From Deltaproteobacteria bacterium (GTDB taxonomy: Bacteria > Desulfobacterota > GWC2-55-46): a stretch of DNA of 7,344 nucleotides. Under the pieces are notes generated by a model, which was not told the origin of the DNA, did not search any database, and worked only from the letters and a program-made list of their open reading frames with translations. Shown here in pieces: positions 1 through 6,563 of the stretch. A program made the translations under genes and the position numbers. The stretch's first letter is position 1. The number at the start of each line of letters is the position of its first letter. The DNA lies in the NCBI GenBank assembly GCA_016218095.1, contig JACREV010000199.1, positions 1 to 7,344 on the forward strand. The letters are read 5' to 3'.

Positions 1-1662
1 CCATTTTACGGTGAAGTCGTTCAGGTACTTACCCGCGGTCCCGAAGTACGCGGAGTTCTCCCTGAAGGCTACGCCGTCGTAGACATGGGTCGCCGCGCCG
101 AGGAACTTCGTCACCCTCCCCTTGAAGAGGTAGTCGAGCGCCATGTCAGAGCCCATTACGAAGTTGCCCTTGGTGTCCGGGGTGAAGTCGATGAAGAGCC
201 TCGCGCCGGTGTTCGTCGAGAGGAACCCCTTGACCTTCTGGTAATGTCCGTCGAGCGGCTCCATCGCGCCCGCGACCTGGTTGTTGGCGTAAAGGGAGTT
301 CTGGGAGTTCCAGAAGAAGAAGGCGAAGAGTGTCGTCGTGATGACCGCTCTCCACCTGTTGTCCCGGTACTTGGGCCAAAGGAGCATCCCCGCGGCCATG
401 ACGAGCATCGCGTTCGGGAAGTACTGGTACCTCGATTGCGTTGGGACGTAGGCGAAATCGTTCGTAACGAGCCTGCCTATGGAGATTATGAATATGTACG
501 ATATGGCGACCGCCAGCAGCGTAAAGAATACGTACCTGTGCGTCCTCGCTATCCTCGAAAGGGACGTCAGGAAGAGCGCAAGGGCGAGCTTCACGATGAC
601 CGCCGCGTCATTGTAGAATACCTCAGGGAGCTTCACATAGACGATGTCCTTTATCTGGACGTACGGGGAGACCCCTATGTTCTTGACGAAGAGCGATTCC
701 CAGACGTTCACGGCCATGACCTTCAGGGTGTTCAAGACCATCGTCGAGGTCGCCATTATGCCGAGGCTCATCTTGTGCCTCGGCTGCGTGACCGAGAACC
801 CCCACGCCGTCAGCCCCAGGTAAAATATGTACGTCCCGAGCACGAGGACGGCGATTATCGCGAGGTTCCTCCTGGGCAGCCGCTTTTCCCTTCCGGCGTA
901 GAGCCCGGCGGCGATGAAGAGGACGGCGGCAGGGGCGAGGAACGCAGGCTCGTACAAGAGGACGGATATGAGCGCGAAGAGGACGGCGGCGAGCATATAC
1001 GCGGTCCGCTCGGTCTCGACATACCTGTAGATGAGGAATATGGTCGAGAGCGCGAGCATGGTGCCGAGGATTATGTAGATGTGATAGGTCCAGGCTATGG
1101 TGTCGAACTGGCTCGGGAGCGTTATAAAGAGGAGCCCGAAGATGAAGGGGAACTGCGTGTCTTTCAGGAACGACTTCAAGACCAGGAATACCAGGAAGGC
1201 GGCCGAGACATGGAGCGCTATGTTGAGTATATGGTAGAGGACGATGTTGTTGCCGAAGGCGAGGTATCTGACGAATATGAGGAGGTGCGCGAGCGGCTGG
1301 AACCTTATGTGGCCGAACATCTCGAAGAACGATATGTCCTTCAAGGCCTTGAGCGAAAACCCGTCTATGGAGTTGAAGAGCATGAGGATGAGCCAGTCGT
1401 CCCCTCTGAAGATAGACTGCGCCGTCGGATAGAAGACCGAGGCGGCCGCGGCCCCGTAGACGAGGGCTATGGCGAGGTATTTCCGGGTATCGGTCTTGAA
1501 GACCCCCCTCCCGAGGAGCGAATACAACCCGTGCGAGATGACGAGTATTACTACGAGGAGCGCCCACTGGAGCGGGTTTATGGAGGCGTAGCTGCTTAGA
1601 GCGGTGTAGGCCAGGAACGCGGCTATAAGGGTGCAGATGAGGTATATACCGTGTTTTCTCAT
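1..1662 (-). CDS. GT-C-like polytopic membrane glycosyltransferase (partial, runs off window)
   Basis: The frame is open from the ATG at 1662 to position 1 with no stop, giving the first 554 residues. It has about a dozen hydrophobic segments up to about residue 452, then a soluble part (455 onward) expected outside the membrane. Motifs mirror the TMTC-like protein at 4871-6169: IFRGDDW (84-90, D88/D89) in the first large loop, YHILNIALH (143-151, the same YH..N...H), LPSQFDTIAWTYH (182-194) in place of HPVQTQAVTY, YEPAF (237-241) in place of KESAF, and SRYQYFPNAM (410-419) in place of EHRVYLPSL. Overall sequence is otherwise divergent. It probably transfers a lipid-linked sugar on the outer face; substrate unknown. 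A GGAG sits 8 nt before the ATG, supporting this start. A 166-bp gap separates it from the GT2 gene, so it may have its own promoter. Confidence 0.85.
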   Translation of the reverse strand, partial: MRKHGIYLICTLIAAFLAYTALSSYASINPLQWALLVVILVISHGLYSLLGRGVFKTDTRKYLAIALVYGAAAASVFYPTAQSIFRGDDWLILMLFNSIDGFSLKALKDISFFEMFGHIRFQPLAHLLIFVRYLAFGNNIVLYHILNIALHVSAAFLVFLVLKSFLKDTQFPFIFGLLFITLPSQFDTIAWTYHIYIILGTMLALSTIFLIYRYVETERTAYMLAAVLFALISVLLYEPAFLAPAAVLFIAAGLYAGREKRLPRRNLAIIAVLVLGTYIFYLGLTAWGFSVTQPRHKMSLGIMATSTMVLNTLKVMAVNVWESLFVKNIGVSPYVQIKDIVYVKLPEVFYNDAAVIVKLALALFLTSLSRIARTHRYVFFTLLAVAISYIFIISIGRLVTNDFAYVPTQSRYQYFPNAMLVMAAGMLLWPKYRDNRWRAVITTTLFAFFFWNSQNSLYANNQVAGAMEPLDGHYQKVKGFLSTNTGARLFIDFTPDTKGNFVMGSDMALDYLFKGRVTKFLGAATHVYDGVAFRENSAYFGTAGKYLNDFTVKW

Positions 1663-1670
1663 GGCTCCTT

Positions 1671-1674
1671 CTCC
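1671..1674 (-). promoter_or_regulatory. Ribosome binding site deciding the start of the second GT-C gene
   Basis: GGAG on the minus strand lies 8 nt before the ATG at 1662, and a second AAGGAG lies only 2 nt before it. This supports the ATG at 1662 over upstream GTG/ATG codons in other frames at 1714 and 1703. Confidence 0.55.
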
Positions 1675-1718
1675 GGACAGGGGTATCCGTCCTTGAGGGC
1701 CATTTTACTTGCACGAAG

Positions 1719-1738
1719 ATTAAGGGTTTATTAAGGGT
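1719..1738. repeat. 9-bp direct repeat, 11-bp period, upstream of the GT-C gene
   Basis: ATTAAGGGT occurs at 1719-1727 and again at 1730-1738, separated by two bases, so the copies start 11 bp apart, about one helical turn. It lies in the most AT-rich patch of the gap, 57-76 bp upstream of the GT-C start codon. The spacing suits binding of a regulator on one DNA face, but it may be a chance duplication. Confidence 0.45.
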
Positions 1739-1828
1739 CAGCGGATCTACAGGAGGAAAGAGCCGACTGGCAGGGCTGTCGTCTCTTACGAACCGTCGAA
1801 GTCTCCCCTTGAGGCGGTGCGAGGCGGG

Positions 1829-2581
1829 TCAGCGCCCGCTCAAGGCGCCCGGGCCCTTTAGTCCGAGCCTCTTCCTTAAAGACCCGGAGACCGCGAGCAT
1901 GTACCAGCGCATGTACTTCGGGAGCCACTTCTTGAGCAGGAACCTCGACTCGCCGGCGGTCCTGTCCCGCCAGACCGACGGGACCTCGCCTATCCTATAT
2001 CCTTTGAGGAAGGCCTTTACGACTATCTCCATCCCTATCTCGAAGCCGCCTTTGCTCTCAATCCTTATGTCGCTCAAGACCTTCTTCGTGTACATCTTGT
2101 AGCTGTTCGTTATGTCGCGGGTGGGGATACCCGCGATATGATGGAGCGAGACCCCGGCGAGCCTCGATAAGGTCTTCTTCAGGAGCGGCCCGCCTATCTG
2201 GGCGCCGCCCTTCATGTACCTCGACCCGCAGACTATGTCGTACCCCCCGTTTATCTTCCTGAACATGGCATCGACCGTGACAAGATCATCGGAGAGATCG
2301 GCCATCATGACGAGGACGACAGACCCTCTTACCTCTTCGAAGCCGGTCTTTATGGCGTTCAGGACCCCCTTGCCGTACTTATTTTTAAGGAGCGCGACGC
2401 CGGACCAGCCCCCGTCTTTCATGAGCTTCCGGACGACCGGGAGGGTGTTGTCCGCCTCGAAGTCGTAGACGACCGTTATGCGGTGGTCCGTCTTGATGTG
2501 CGCGCGTATCGCCTCGAAGGTCCTGCCGATGTTCTCGCCTTCGTTGTAGACGGGTATGACTATGTCGAGTGTGCGGTGCAT
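1829..2581 (-). CDS. GT2 glycosyltransferase, dolichol-phosphate-mannose-synthase-like
   Basis: A 250-residue cytoplasmic or membrane-associated enzyme that probably makes a polyprenyl-phosphate sugar. Seen: IVIPVYNEGENI (7-18), VVYDFEADNT (37-46) where DPM enzymes have DDGS.D, KYGKGVLNAIKTGF (68-81), the metal-site region MMADLSDD (92-99), CGSRYMKGG (118-126), DITNSYKMYTK (156-166), FEIGMEI (180-186) and EVPSVWRDRTAGESRF (199-214), which closely follows the DPM1 R..GES pattern. There is no clear transmembrane helix. The tail is basic and amphipathic (216-250). The ATG at 2581 begins 1 nt after the epimerase stop, with GGGA about 6 nt upstream inside the epimerase gene, so translation is coupled. 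It may use the sugar made by the two preceding genes. The variant VVYDFEAD and DLSDD motifs mark it as a different subgroup from the GT2 at 6564-7271. Confidence 0.91.
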   Translation of the reverse strand: MHRTLDIVIPVYNEGENIGRTFEAIRAHIKTDHRITVVYDFEADNTLPVVRKLMKDGGWSGVALLKNKYGKGVLNAIKTGFEEVRGSVVLVMMADLSDDLVTVDAMFRKINGGYDIVCGSRYMKGGAQIGGPLLKKTLSRLAGVSLHHIAGIPTRDITNSYKMYTKKVLSDIRIESKGGFEIGMEIVVKAFLKGYRIGEVPSVWRDRTAGESRFLLKKWLPKYMRWYMLAVSGSLRKRLGLKGPGALSGR

Positions 2582-2582
2582 G

Positions 2583-3602
2583 TCAGATCCCGTTTACCTC
2601 TATCTGCTTCCGTATCCAGGGGATGATCTCGTCGAGCGCCTCATCAAGCGGGGTCCCTGCCTCGAACCCGAGGACCCTTTTAGCCTTCGCCACATCAGGG
2701 ACCCGCTTCTGGACGTCGTACATGAAGGGCTTGTCCGATATATACCTGAAGGGTCTGCCGGGGTTTACCTTCCTCCATATCGCCTCGGCGAGCTCCAAGA
2801 CCGTCGTCGATACGGCGGTTGATAAGTTGAAGTCGTCGTTCAGAGCCGCTTCGCTCTCCATCGCGAGCCTTACGCCGCGGGCGAGGTCGCCTCCGTAGGT
2901 GTAGTGCCTGACCTGGGAGCCGTCGCCGAGTATGCGGAGCGGGTCCTGGCCCTTGAGCGCCTTCTGCGCGAGGTCCGGGACCACGTGGCTCATCGCGAGC
3001 TTGACGTTCCCCGAGAGGACTTCCTTATCAGACAACGCCCTCTTCTCCCCTGTCCCTATGCAGTTGAAAGGGCGCAGTATCGTGTACGGGAGCCCGTACT
3101 GCTCGAGCGCCCCTTTTGCGAAGTACTCGCAGGAGAGCTTCTGGAAGCCGTATGTGGAGAAGGGCGGCGGGCACTTGAACTGCTCTCCCTCGGGCGTCGG
3201 GAAGAGGCCCGTGTTCTCGAAGACCATCGAGGAGGAGAGGACCGTTATCCTCTTGAGCTTTTTATTCTTGAACGCCCATATCGCGGCGTCGAAGGTCGAG
3301 GCGATTATGCGTTCGTTTTCGGCGAGGAGGTCGTAGGCAAACTCGTGGAAGTAGGAGATGCCCCCTATCATCGCCGCGCCCGCGACTATCTGGTCGGAGT
3401 CCGAGGCGAGCTCCTTAAGGAGCCCGGCGTCCTTGGCGTCCCCTTCGACGAAGGTGTACGACGGGTGGCTGTCGTAGCTCTTCTCGACCTTCCCGTACTT
3501 GGAATAATTGTCGATGCCCACGACCTCGTGGCCGCGGCTCAAGAGCTCCTCGACGAGGTATCCGGCGATAAACCCCGCCGAGCCGGTGACGAGCGTTTTC
3601 AT
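2583..3602 (-). CDS. NAD-dependent epimerase/dehydratase (extended SDR) acting on a nucleotide sugar
   Basis: A 339-residue extended short-chain dehydrogenase/reductase, probably an NDP-sugar epimerase, dehydratase or decarboxylase. Seen: N-terminal TGSAGFIAG (6-14), in which the third glycine position is Ala13; D31-N32 at the end of strand 2; GDAKD (54-58); AGAAMIGG (74-81) at the usual HxAA position; SSSMVF (123-128) supplying the catalytic Ser/Thr; the Y151-x3-K155 pair in STYGFQK; and LRPFNCIGTGE (176-186) followed by RILGDGSQVRHYTYGGDLARG, split across the NDP-sugar-binding half. The first eight residues and the catalytic pair make the family secure, but the reaction is not. Coupling to the dehydrogenase (1-nt overlap) suggests it converts the uronic acid product or supplies a co-substrate sugar. 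The MIGG segment recalls GDP-mannose 3,5-epimerase (weak inference). The next GT2 starts 1 nt after its TGA. Confidence 0.92.
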   Translation of the reverse strand: MKTLVTGSAGFIAGYLVEELLSRGHEVVGIDNYSKYGKVEKSYDSHPSYTFVEGDAKDAGLLKELASDSDQIVAGAAMIGGISYFHEFAYDLLAENERIIASTFDAAIWAFKNKKLKRITVLSSSMVFENTGLFPTPEGEQFKCPPPFSTYGFQKLSCEYFAKGALEQYGLPYTILRPFNCIGTGEKRALSDKEVLSGNVKLAMSHVVPDLAQKALKGQDPLRILGDGSQVRHYTYGGDLARGVRLAMESEAALNDDFNLSTAVSTTVLELAEAIWRKVNPGRPFRYISDKPFMYDVQKRVPDVAKAKRVLGFEAGTPLDEALDEIIPWIRKQIEVNGI

Positions 3603-4807
3603 TATGAGGCCGTCCCCCGCGTTTTTCCGAATAGGTCCCAGATGTCCACGACCGTCTTTCCCTTGAGGTCCAACGAGGCGTACTCTTTATGGGGCGCGCC
3701 GATGAAGATCACGTCGGACGCATCGATGAGCTCCCCGGAGGTGACGAAACCCTCCTCCCTTATGTAGACGTCCGAACAGAGGACTTCCCTGGCTTCCATC
3801 TCGAGTATCTTCCTGAGCTTGTACGAGAGCGACTCCCTCTTGTCGTCGCTCTCAGCCTTGTAGGCCATGCCGAGGACGCCGGCTGTCTTGTCCCTGAGCG
3901 ACGAGGTCTGCTTGAAGTTCTGCACGATGAAGTTCGGAAGCCCCTCGTTTATGAGCATCGCCGCGTGTCCGAGGAAGAAGTTGTTGTTCGAAAACGCCGC
4001 GAGCTGCATCGTGTCCTTGAATAAGCACGGCCCCGCGGTGAACCCGGCGCGCGGGAAGGCCGCGGCCCTCGGGTAGTTCCTGGTTATCGCGTCGTGAATC
4101 CTGCCGAAGTCGAGGCCGTTGGAGGCGGCTATCTGGTAGAACTGGTTGGATATCGCGAACTGTATGTACCTCCATACGTTCGTAAAGAGCTTTGCAAGCT
4201 CGGCCTCGAGCGGGCTCAAGGGTATTATCTCGTCCGTTATCGCTGAAAAGAGCCCGGAGGCCTCATCCATCGAGGCCTCGTCAAAGGCCGAGACTATCTG
4301 CGGGAGGGCCTTAAGCTCCTCTATCGCCTTGCCCTGCGCGATCCTCTCGGGGCAGAACGAGAGCGATACCTTGAGCCCCTTCGCCTCGAAGTACTCCCTT
4401 ATCATCCCTGTGGTTCCGGGGAAGATGGTGGAGCGCAAGACTATGTGCTGGCCGTCCCTCAAGCACCCCGAGATCTCATCGAGGAACTTCCTGAAGATGG
4501 TGAACTTCGGATTTAAATGCTCGTCTACCGGCGTCCCTATGACCACTATGACGTAGCGGCTTTGCGAGATGACTGAGGCCTCGGAGGAGATGAAGAGGGT
4601 CTCATCCAGCGTCTTCTTGAGGAGCGCCTCGGCCCCGTGCTCGATGAAGGGCATCTCCCCCCTTGAGACGGTCTCGACAGCCTTTTTGTTTATGTCGTAG
4701 AGAGCGACCCTTTTGCCGGCCGCCGCGAAAGAGATGCCGAGCGGGAGCCCCACGTGGCCGAGGCCGCCGATTATGCAGACGTCGTATTTTGCCTTTTCAT
4801 TTTCCAT
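3602..4807 (-). CDS. Nucleotide-sugar 6-dehydrogenase (UDP-glucose/UDP-ManNAc dehydrogenase superfamily)
   Basis: A 401-residue cytoplasmic enzyme expected to oxidise C6 of an NDP-sugar to the uronic acid with two NAD+. Seen: NAD-binding GGLGHVGLPLG (14-24) with acidic D38 ending strand 2, VIGTPVDEHLNP (89-100), LRSTIFPGTT (124-133), CPERIAQG (152-159), ELAKLFTNVWRY (203-214; family Lys206 and Asn210), the catalytic-cysteine motif AGPCLFKDT (258-266; C261, K264, D265), and C-terminal GMAYKAESDDKRES (313-326). The cysteine motif differs from the common GGSCFPKD of UDP-glucose and GGHCIPVDP of UDP-HexNAc dehydrogenases, so the substrate is left open. It is somewhat short for the family but all domains are present. 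The ATG at 4807 follows a weak AAAGG 7 nt upstream and a 63-bp gap after the GT-C gene. The stop overlaps the epimerase start (TAATG), pointing to a coupled NDP-sugar pathway. Confidence 0.93.
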   Translation of the reverse strand: MENEKAKYDVCIIGGLGHVGLPLGISFAAAGKRVALYDINKKAVETVSRGEMPFIEHGAEALLKKTLDETLFISSEASVISQSRYVIVVIGTPVDEHLNPKFTIFRKFLDEISGCLRDGQHIVLRSTIFPGTTGMIREYFEAKGLKVSLSFCPERIAQGKAIEELKALPQIVSAFDEASMDEASGLFSAITDEIIPLSPLEAELAKLFTNVWRYIQFAISNQFYQIAASNGLDFGRIHDAITRNYPRAAAFPRAGFTAGPCLFKDTMQLAAFSNNNFFLGHAAMLINEGLPNFIVQNFKQTSSLRDKTAGVLGMAYKAESDDKRESLSYKLRKILEMEAREVLCSDVYIREEGFVTSGELIDASDVIFIGAPHKEYASLDLKGKTVVDIWDLFGKTRGTAS

Positions 4808-4840
4808 GTCTGTGCCTTTATCGGTAAAGAATCGCCTGAC

Positions 4841-4877
4841 CGCCCCGTAGAGGGCGAGCCGGAATGGATATCATTCC
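4841..4877. other. Two small hairpins in and beside the 63-bp gap
   Basis: GGAATG/CATTCC (4861-4866 and 4872-4877, five-base loop) spans the TGA of the GT-C gene. CGCCC/GGGCG (4841-4845 and 4852-4856, six-base loop) follows it in the minus direction. Neither is followed by a T-tract, so they are not called a terminator. They might slow RNA decay or polymerase between the membrane genes and the sugar-nucleotide genes, but stems of 5-6 bp can arise by chance. Confidence 0.3.
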
Positions 4878-6169
4878 CCTCTCCCGCCTTCAATCCTCCC
4901 TGCCTTGCCCTTGCCCAGAAGCCGGTCAACGAGGAGGACGAAGGAGACGAAGAACCCGAGCGAGGGCAGATAGACCCTGTGCTCGTAGATGACGTCTATT
5001 ATCGGTATGAAGCTCGACGTCGGCGAGAGTATGATGAAGTACCATAGCACGAAAAACCCCATGACCCGCCAGAGCGAAGAAGGGTTCGACTGCGTCCTCT
5101 TGATGAGGTACAGGGCCGCGCCCGCTATGGCCGCAAGCACGATGAGCGATACGAACGGAGGCGGCATGGGCAGGAGGAGCTTCGTCCCGGCGTTAACATG
5201 CGGGGCGGTGAAGAGCCCCTCTGCCCTTGGTATGTCGTAGTCGAGGTTCTGATACATCGGGACCGCAAGGAGCGCGATATAATAGATGAGCACGTTGAAC
5301 TGCGTGAAGAGGTACTCTTTAGGAGTTATGTAGGTCACCTTGAACCCTGCCGAGGCCTCCTTCGGGGTAACTATCGGCGCGGCCCCTTTGACCGCGCTCT
5401 CGCTCACCTCGCCTACCGCCGACTCGGCGCTCAAGTCCCCGAACCCTCCGAGCGGCATTATCGTATTCACGGCGAAGAATATGAATAGCGCGGCAAGGAC
5501 GGCGTAGACCGGCCACCTCCCCAACATCCCCGATAATCTCCCCTTTGCAAGGAAAGAAAAGTCATAGAGGAGGACCATCGCCGGGAGCGTGAAGGCCGAC
5601 TCCTTGGAGTAGAAGCCTAAAATGAACGAGACGGCGACGAGCGCGTAGCTCGCCCACCTTTTGCCGGGGGTCGCGGCCTTCGCCCCCTTTATGAAAAAGA
5701 TGAGGGCGAGCACGTAGAAGAGCGACGAGAGCGCCTCCATCCTCTGCACAATGTACGTCACGGCCTGGGTCTGGACCGGGTGGAGGGCGAATATCATCGC
5801 CGAAAAGAACCCGACCCTTTTGGCCGCCGTCGCGCACCCCTTGACGAGGAGTATCGTCTGAAAGACAAAGAAGTAGACGGCGATTGAGGCGAGGATGTGT
5901 ATGGCGGTGTTCACGATGTGATAGCCGAGGACGTTCGTCCCGCCTACCGCGTAGTTGATCGCGAAGGTGGCCAGCGTTATGCCCCTCGGGCCCTTCAAAA
6001 GAGCAGGTATGTTCTTGAGGTCTTTGAGGGCGTAGTTATCGACTATCTGCGGGTTGTCGTCGTACTGGAAGGCGGCGTTGAACGAGTTCGAGTAGACGAC
6101 AAGGATGGAGGCCGCGATGATGAGCGCGGCGAAGAGGTGGAATCTCCGGAGCGTAAAGAACCTCGCCAT
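4871..6169 (-). CDS. TMTC-like GT-C integral membrane glycosyltransferase without TPR domain
   Basis: A 432-residue protein with about ten hydrophobic segments, resembling the membrane half of TMTC/bacterial TPR-type GT-C glycosyltransferases, which use polyprenyl-phosphate sugars on the outer membrane face. Seen: a first hydrophobic segment (12-28) followed by the acidic loop motif FQYDDNP (34-40, D37/D38, the usual GT-C catalytic position), YH..N...H (Y83, H84, N87, H91), LHPVQTQAVTYIVQR.E (129-145), SKESA (188-192) and a late YEHRVYLPSLGF (395-406). A loop at about 241-275 is rich in Ala, Ser, Glu and Gly. Relatives usually carry C-terminal TPR repeats, but this one stops after a short basic tail (419-432). 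ATG 6169 is preferred, one codon inside a GTG at 6172. An AGGA lies just upstream, and the start overlaps the DUF2304 stop (TGATG). Donor and acceptor are unknown. The family assignment rests on motif resemblance only. Confidence 0.87.
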   Translation of the reverse strand: MARFFTLRRFHLFAALIIAASILVVYSNSFNAAFQYDDNPQIVDNYALKDLKNIPALLKGPRGITLATFAINYAVGGTNVLGYHIVNTAIHILASIAVYFFVFQTILLVKGCATAAKRVGFFSAMIFALHPVQTQAVTYIVQRMEALSSLFYVLALIFFIKGAKAATPGKRWASYALVAVSFILGFYSKESAFTLPAMVLLYDFSFLAKGRLSGMLGRWPVYAVLAALFIFFAVNTIMPLGGFGDLSAESAVGEVSESAVKGAAPIVTPKEASAGFKVTYITPKEYLFTQFNVLIYYIALLAVPMYQNLDYDIPRAEGLFTAPHVNAGTKLLLPMPPPFVSLIVLAAIAGAALYLIKRTQSNPSSLWRVMGFFVLWYFIILSPTSSFIPIIDVIYEHRVYLPSLGFFVSFVLLVDRLLGKGKAGRIEGGRGE

Positions 6170-6549
6170 CACTTCCTGTCTTCCCCCCGCGCCTTTCCCG
6201 GCACGTCTATCCCCGCCTCTTTGAGGGCGTTCTTCATGAGCGCGAGCTCCTGCGCTATCGCCTTGTTCTTCTCATGGAGGAGCGAGATGACGACGGAGAA
6301 GTGGAGGGTTATGAGGAGGACGAATATGAACGCGACGAGGAAGAGTAGCGACGGGGGATAAGCGATGCCGAGCCAGGACGCGATCGAATCAAGCAGCTCC
6401 TTTTTGACCGAGAGCGCCATTATGACGACCGCCGAGGCGAGCCAGAGGACCGAGTACTTTTCCTTTAAAAGGCCCCTCCTGATGAAGTCTATGACTATCG
6501 CGAAGAGGACAAGCGAACCGATTATCGAGAATATCTGAAGGTAGTACAT
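6169..6549 (-). CDS. DUF2304 family small membrane protein
   Basis: A 126-residue membrane protein matching the DUF2304 pattern: an N-terminal transmembrane segment (about 4-22), the conserved basic loop RRGLLKEKYSVLWL (24-37) running into a second segment (to about 48), a third segment (about 66-88), and a charged, probably helical or coiled-coil tail (89-112) containing HEKNKAIAQELALMK. The family has no assigned biochemical activity. It commonly sits beside GT2 polyprenyl-phosphate glycosyltransferases, as here. Since the upstream GT2 lacks obvious membrane anchors, a role as its membrane partner is plausible but is inference. The ATG at 6549 has a GAGGGG Shine-Dalgarno-like run about 9-10 nt upstream, within the 14-bp gap after the GT2 stop. 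Its TGA overlaps the next start as TGATG, indicating translational coupling. Confidence 0.88.
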   Translation of the reverse strand: MYYLQIFSIIGSLVLFAIVIDFIRRGLLKEKYSVLWLASAVVIMALSVKKELLDSIASWLGIAYPPSLLFLVAFIFVLLITLHFSVVISLLHEKNKAIAQELALMKNALKEAGIDVPGKARGEDRK

Positions 6550-6563
6550 CCGGGCATCCCCTC

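Larger units (their letters stand above)
1663..1828 (-). other. Intergenic gap between GT2 and the second GT-C gene
   Basis: This 166-bp stretch holds no convincing gene and is the longest gap in the window. It contains an AT-rich patch with a 9-bp direct repeat (1719-1738) and, near its end, a 14-codon open frame (1703-1659, MALKDGYPCPEKEP) whose TGA overlaps the GT-C ATG. That frame has no clear ribosome binding site, so it is not called a gene. No good sigma70 -35/-10 pair and no terminator with a T-tract were found. A promoter for the downstream gene is possible but not demonstrated. Confidence 0.5.

Noticed and set aside
85..1599. A 504-codon open frame on the plus strand
   Set aside because: It lies entirely antisense to the GT-C-like gene on the minus strand. 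Its product is a run of Glu/Arg/Val/Asp/Tyr/Gly with no fold-like pattern, as expected from reverse-reading C/G-ending codons. The minus-strand frame has clear membrane segments and motifs.
623..1714. A 363-codon minus-strand frame starting with GTG at 1714
   Set aside because: It overlaps the GT-C-like gene out of frame and is rich in Arg, His and Pro without recognisable motifs; a shadow frame.
1738..1743. CTGACC as a -35 promoter box for the second GT-C gene
   Set aside because: No acceptable -10 box lies 16-18 bp downstream, so the match is not better than chance.
1824..1839. GCGGG/CCCGC hairpin over the stop codon of the second GT2, as a terminator
   Set aside because: The stem is only 5 bp and no T-tract follows in the minus direction.
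2904..3767. A 287-codon plus-strand frame opposite the epimerase
   Set aside because: Antisense shadow of the epimerase, which has an intact SDR fingerprint and Tyr-Lys pair.
4841..4856. CGCCC/GGGCG hairpin as an intrinsic terminator after the GT-C gene
   Set aside because: Short stem, and the next T-rich stretch is too far away and interrupted.
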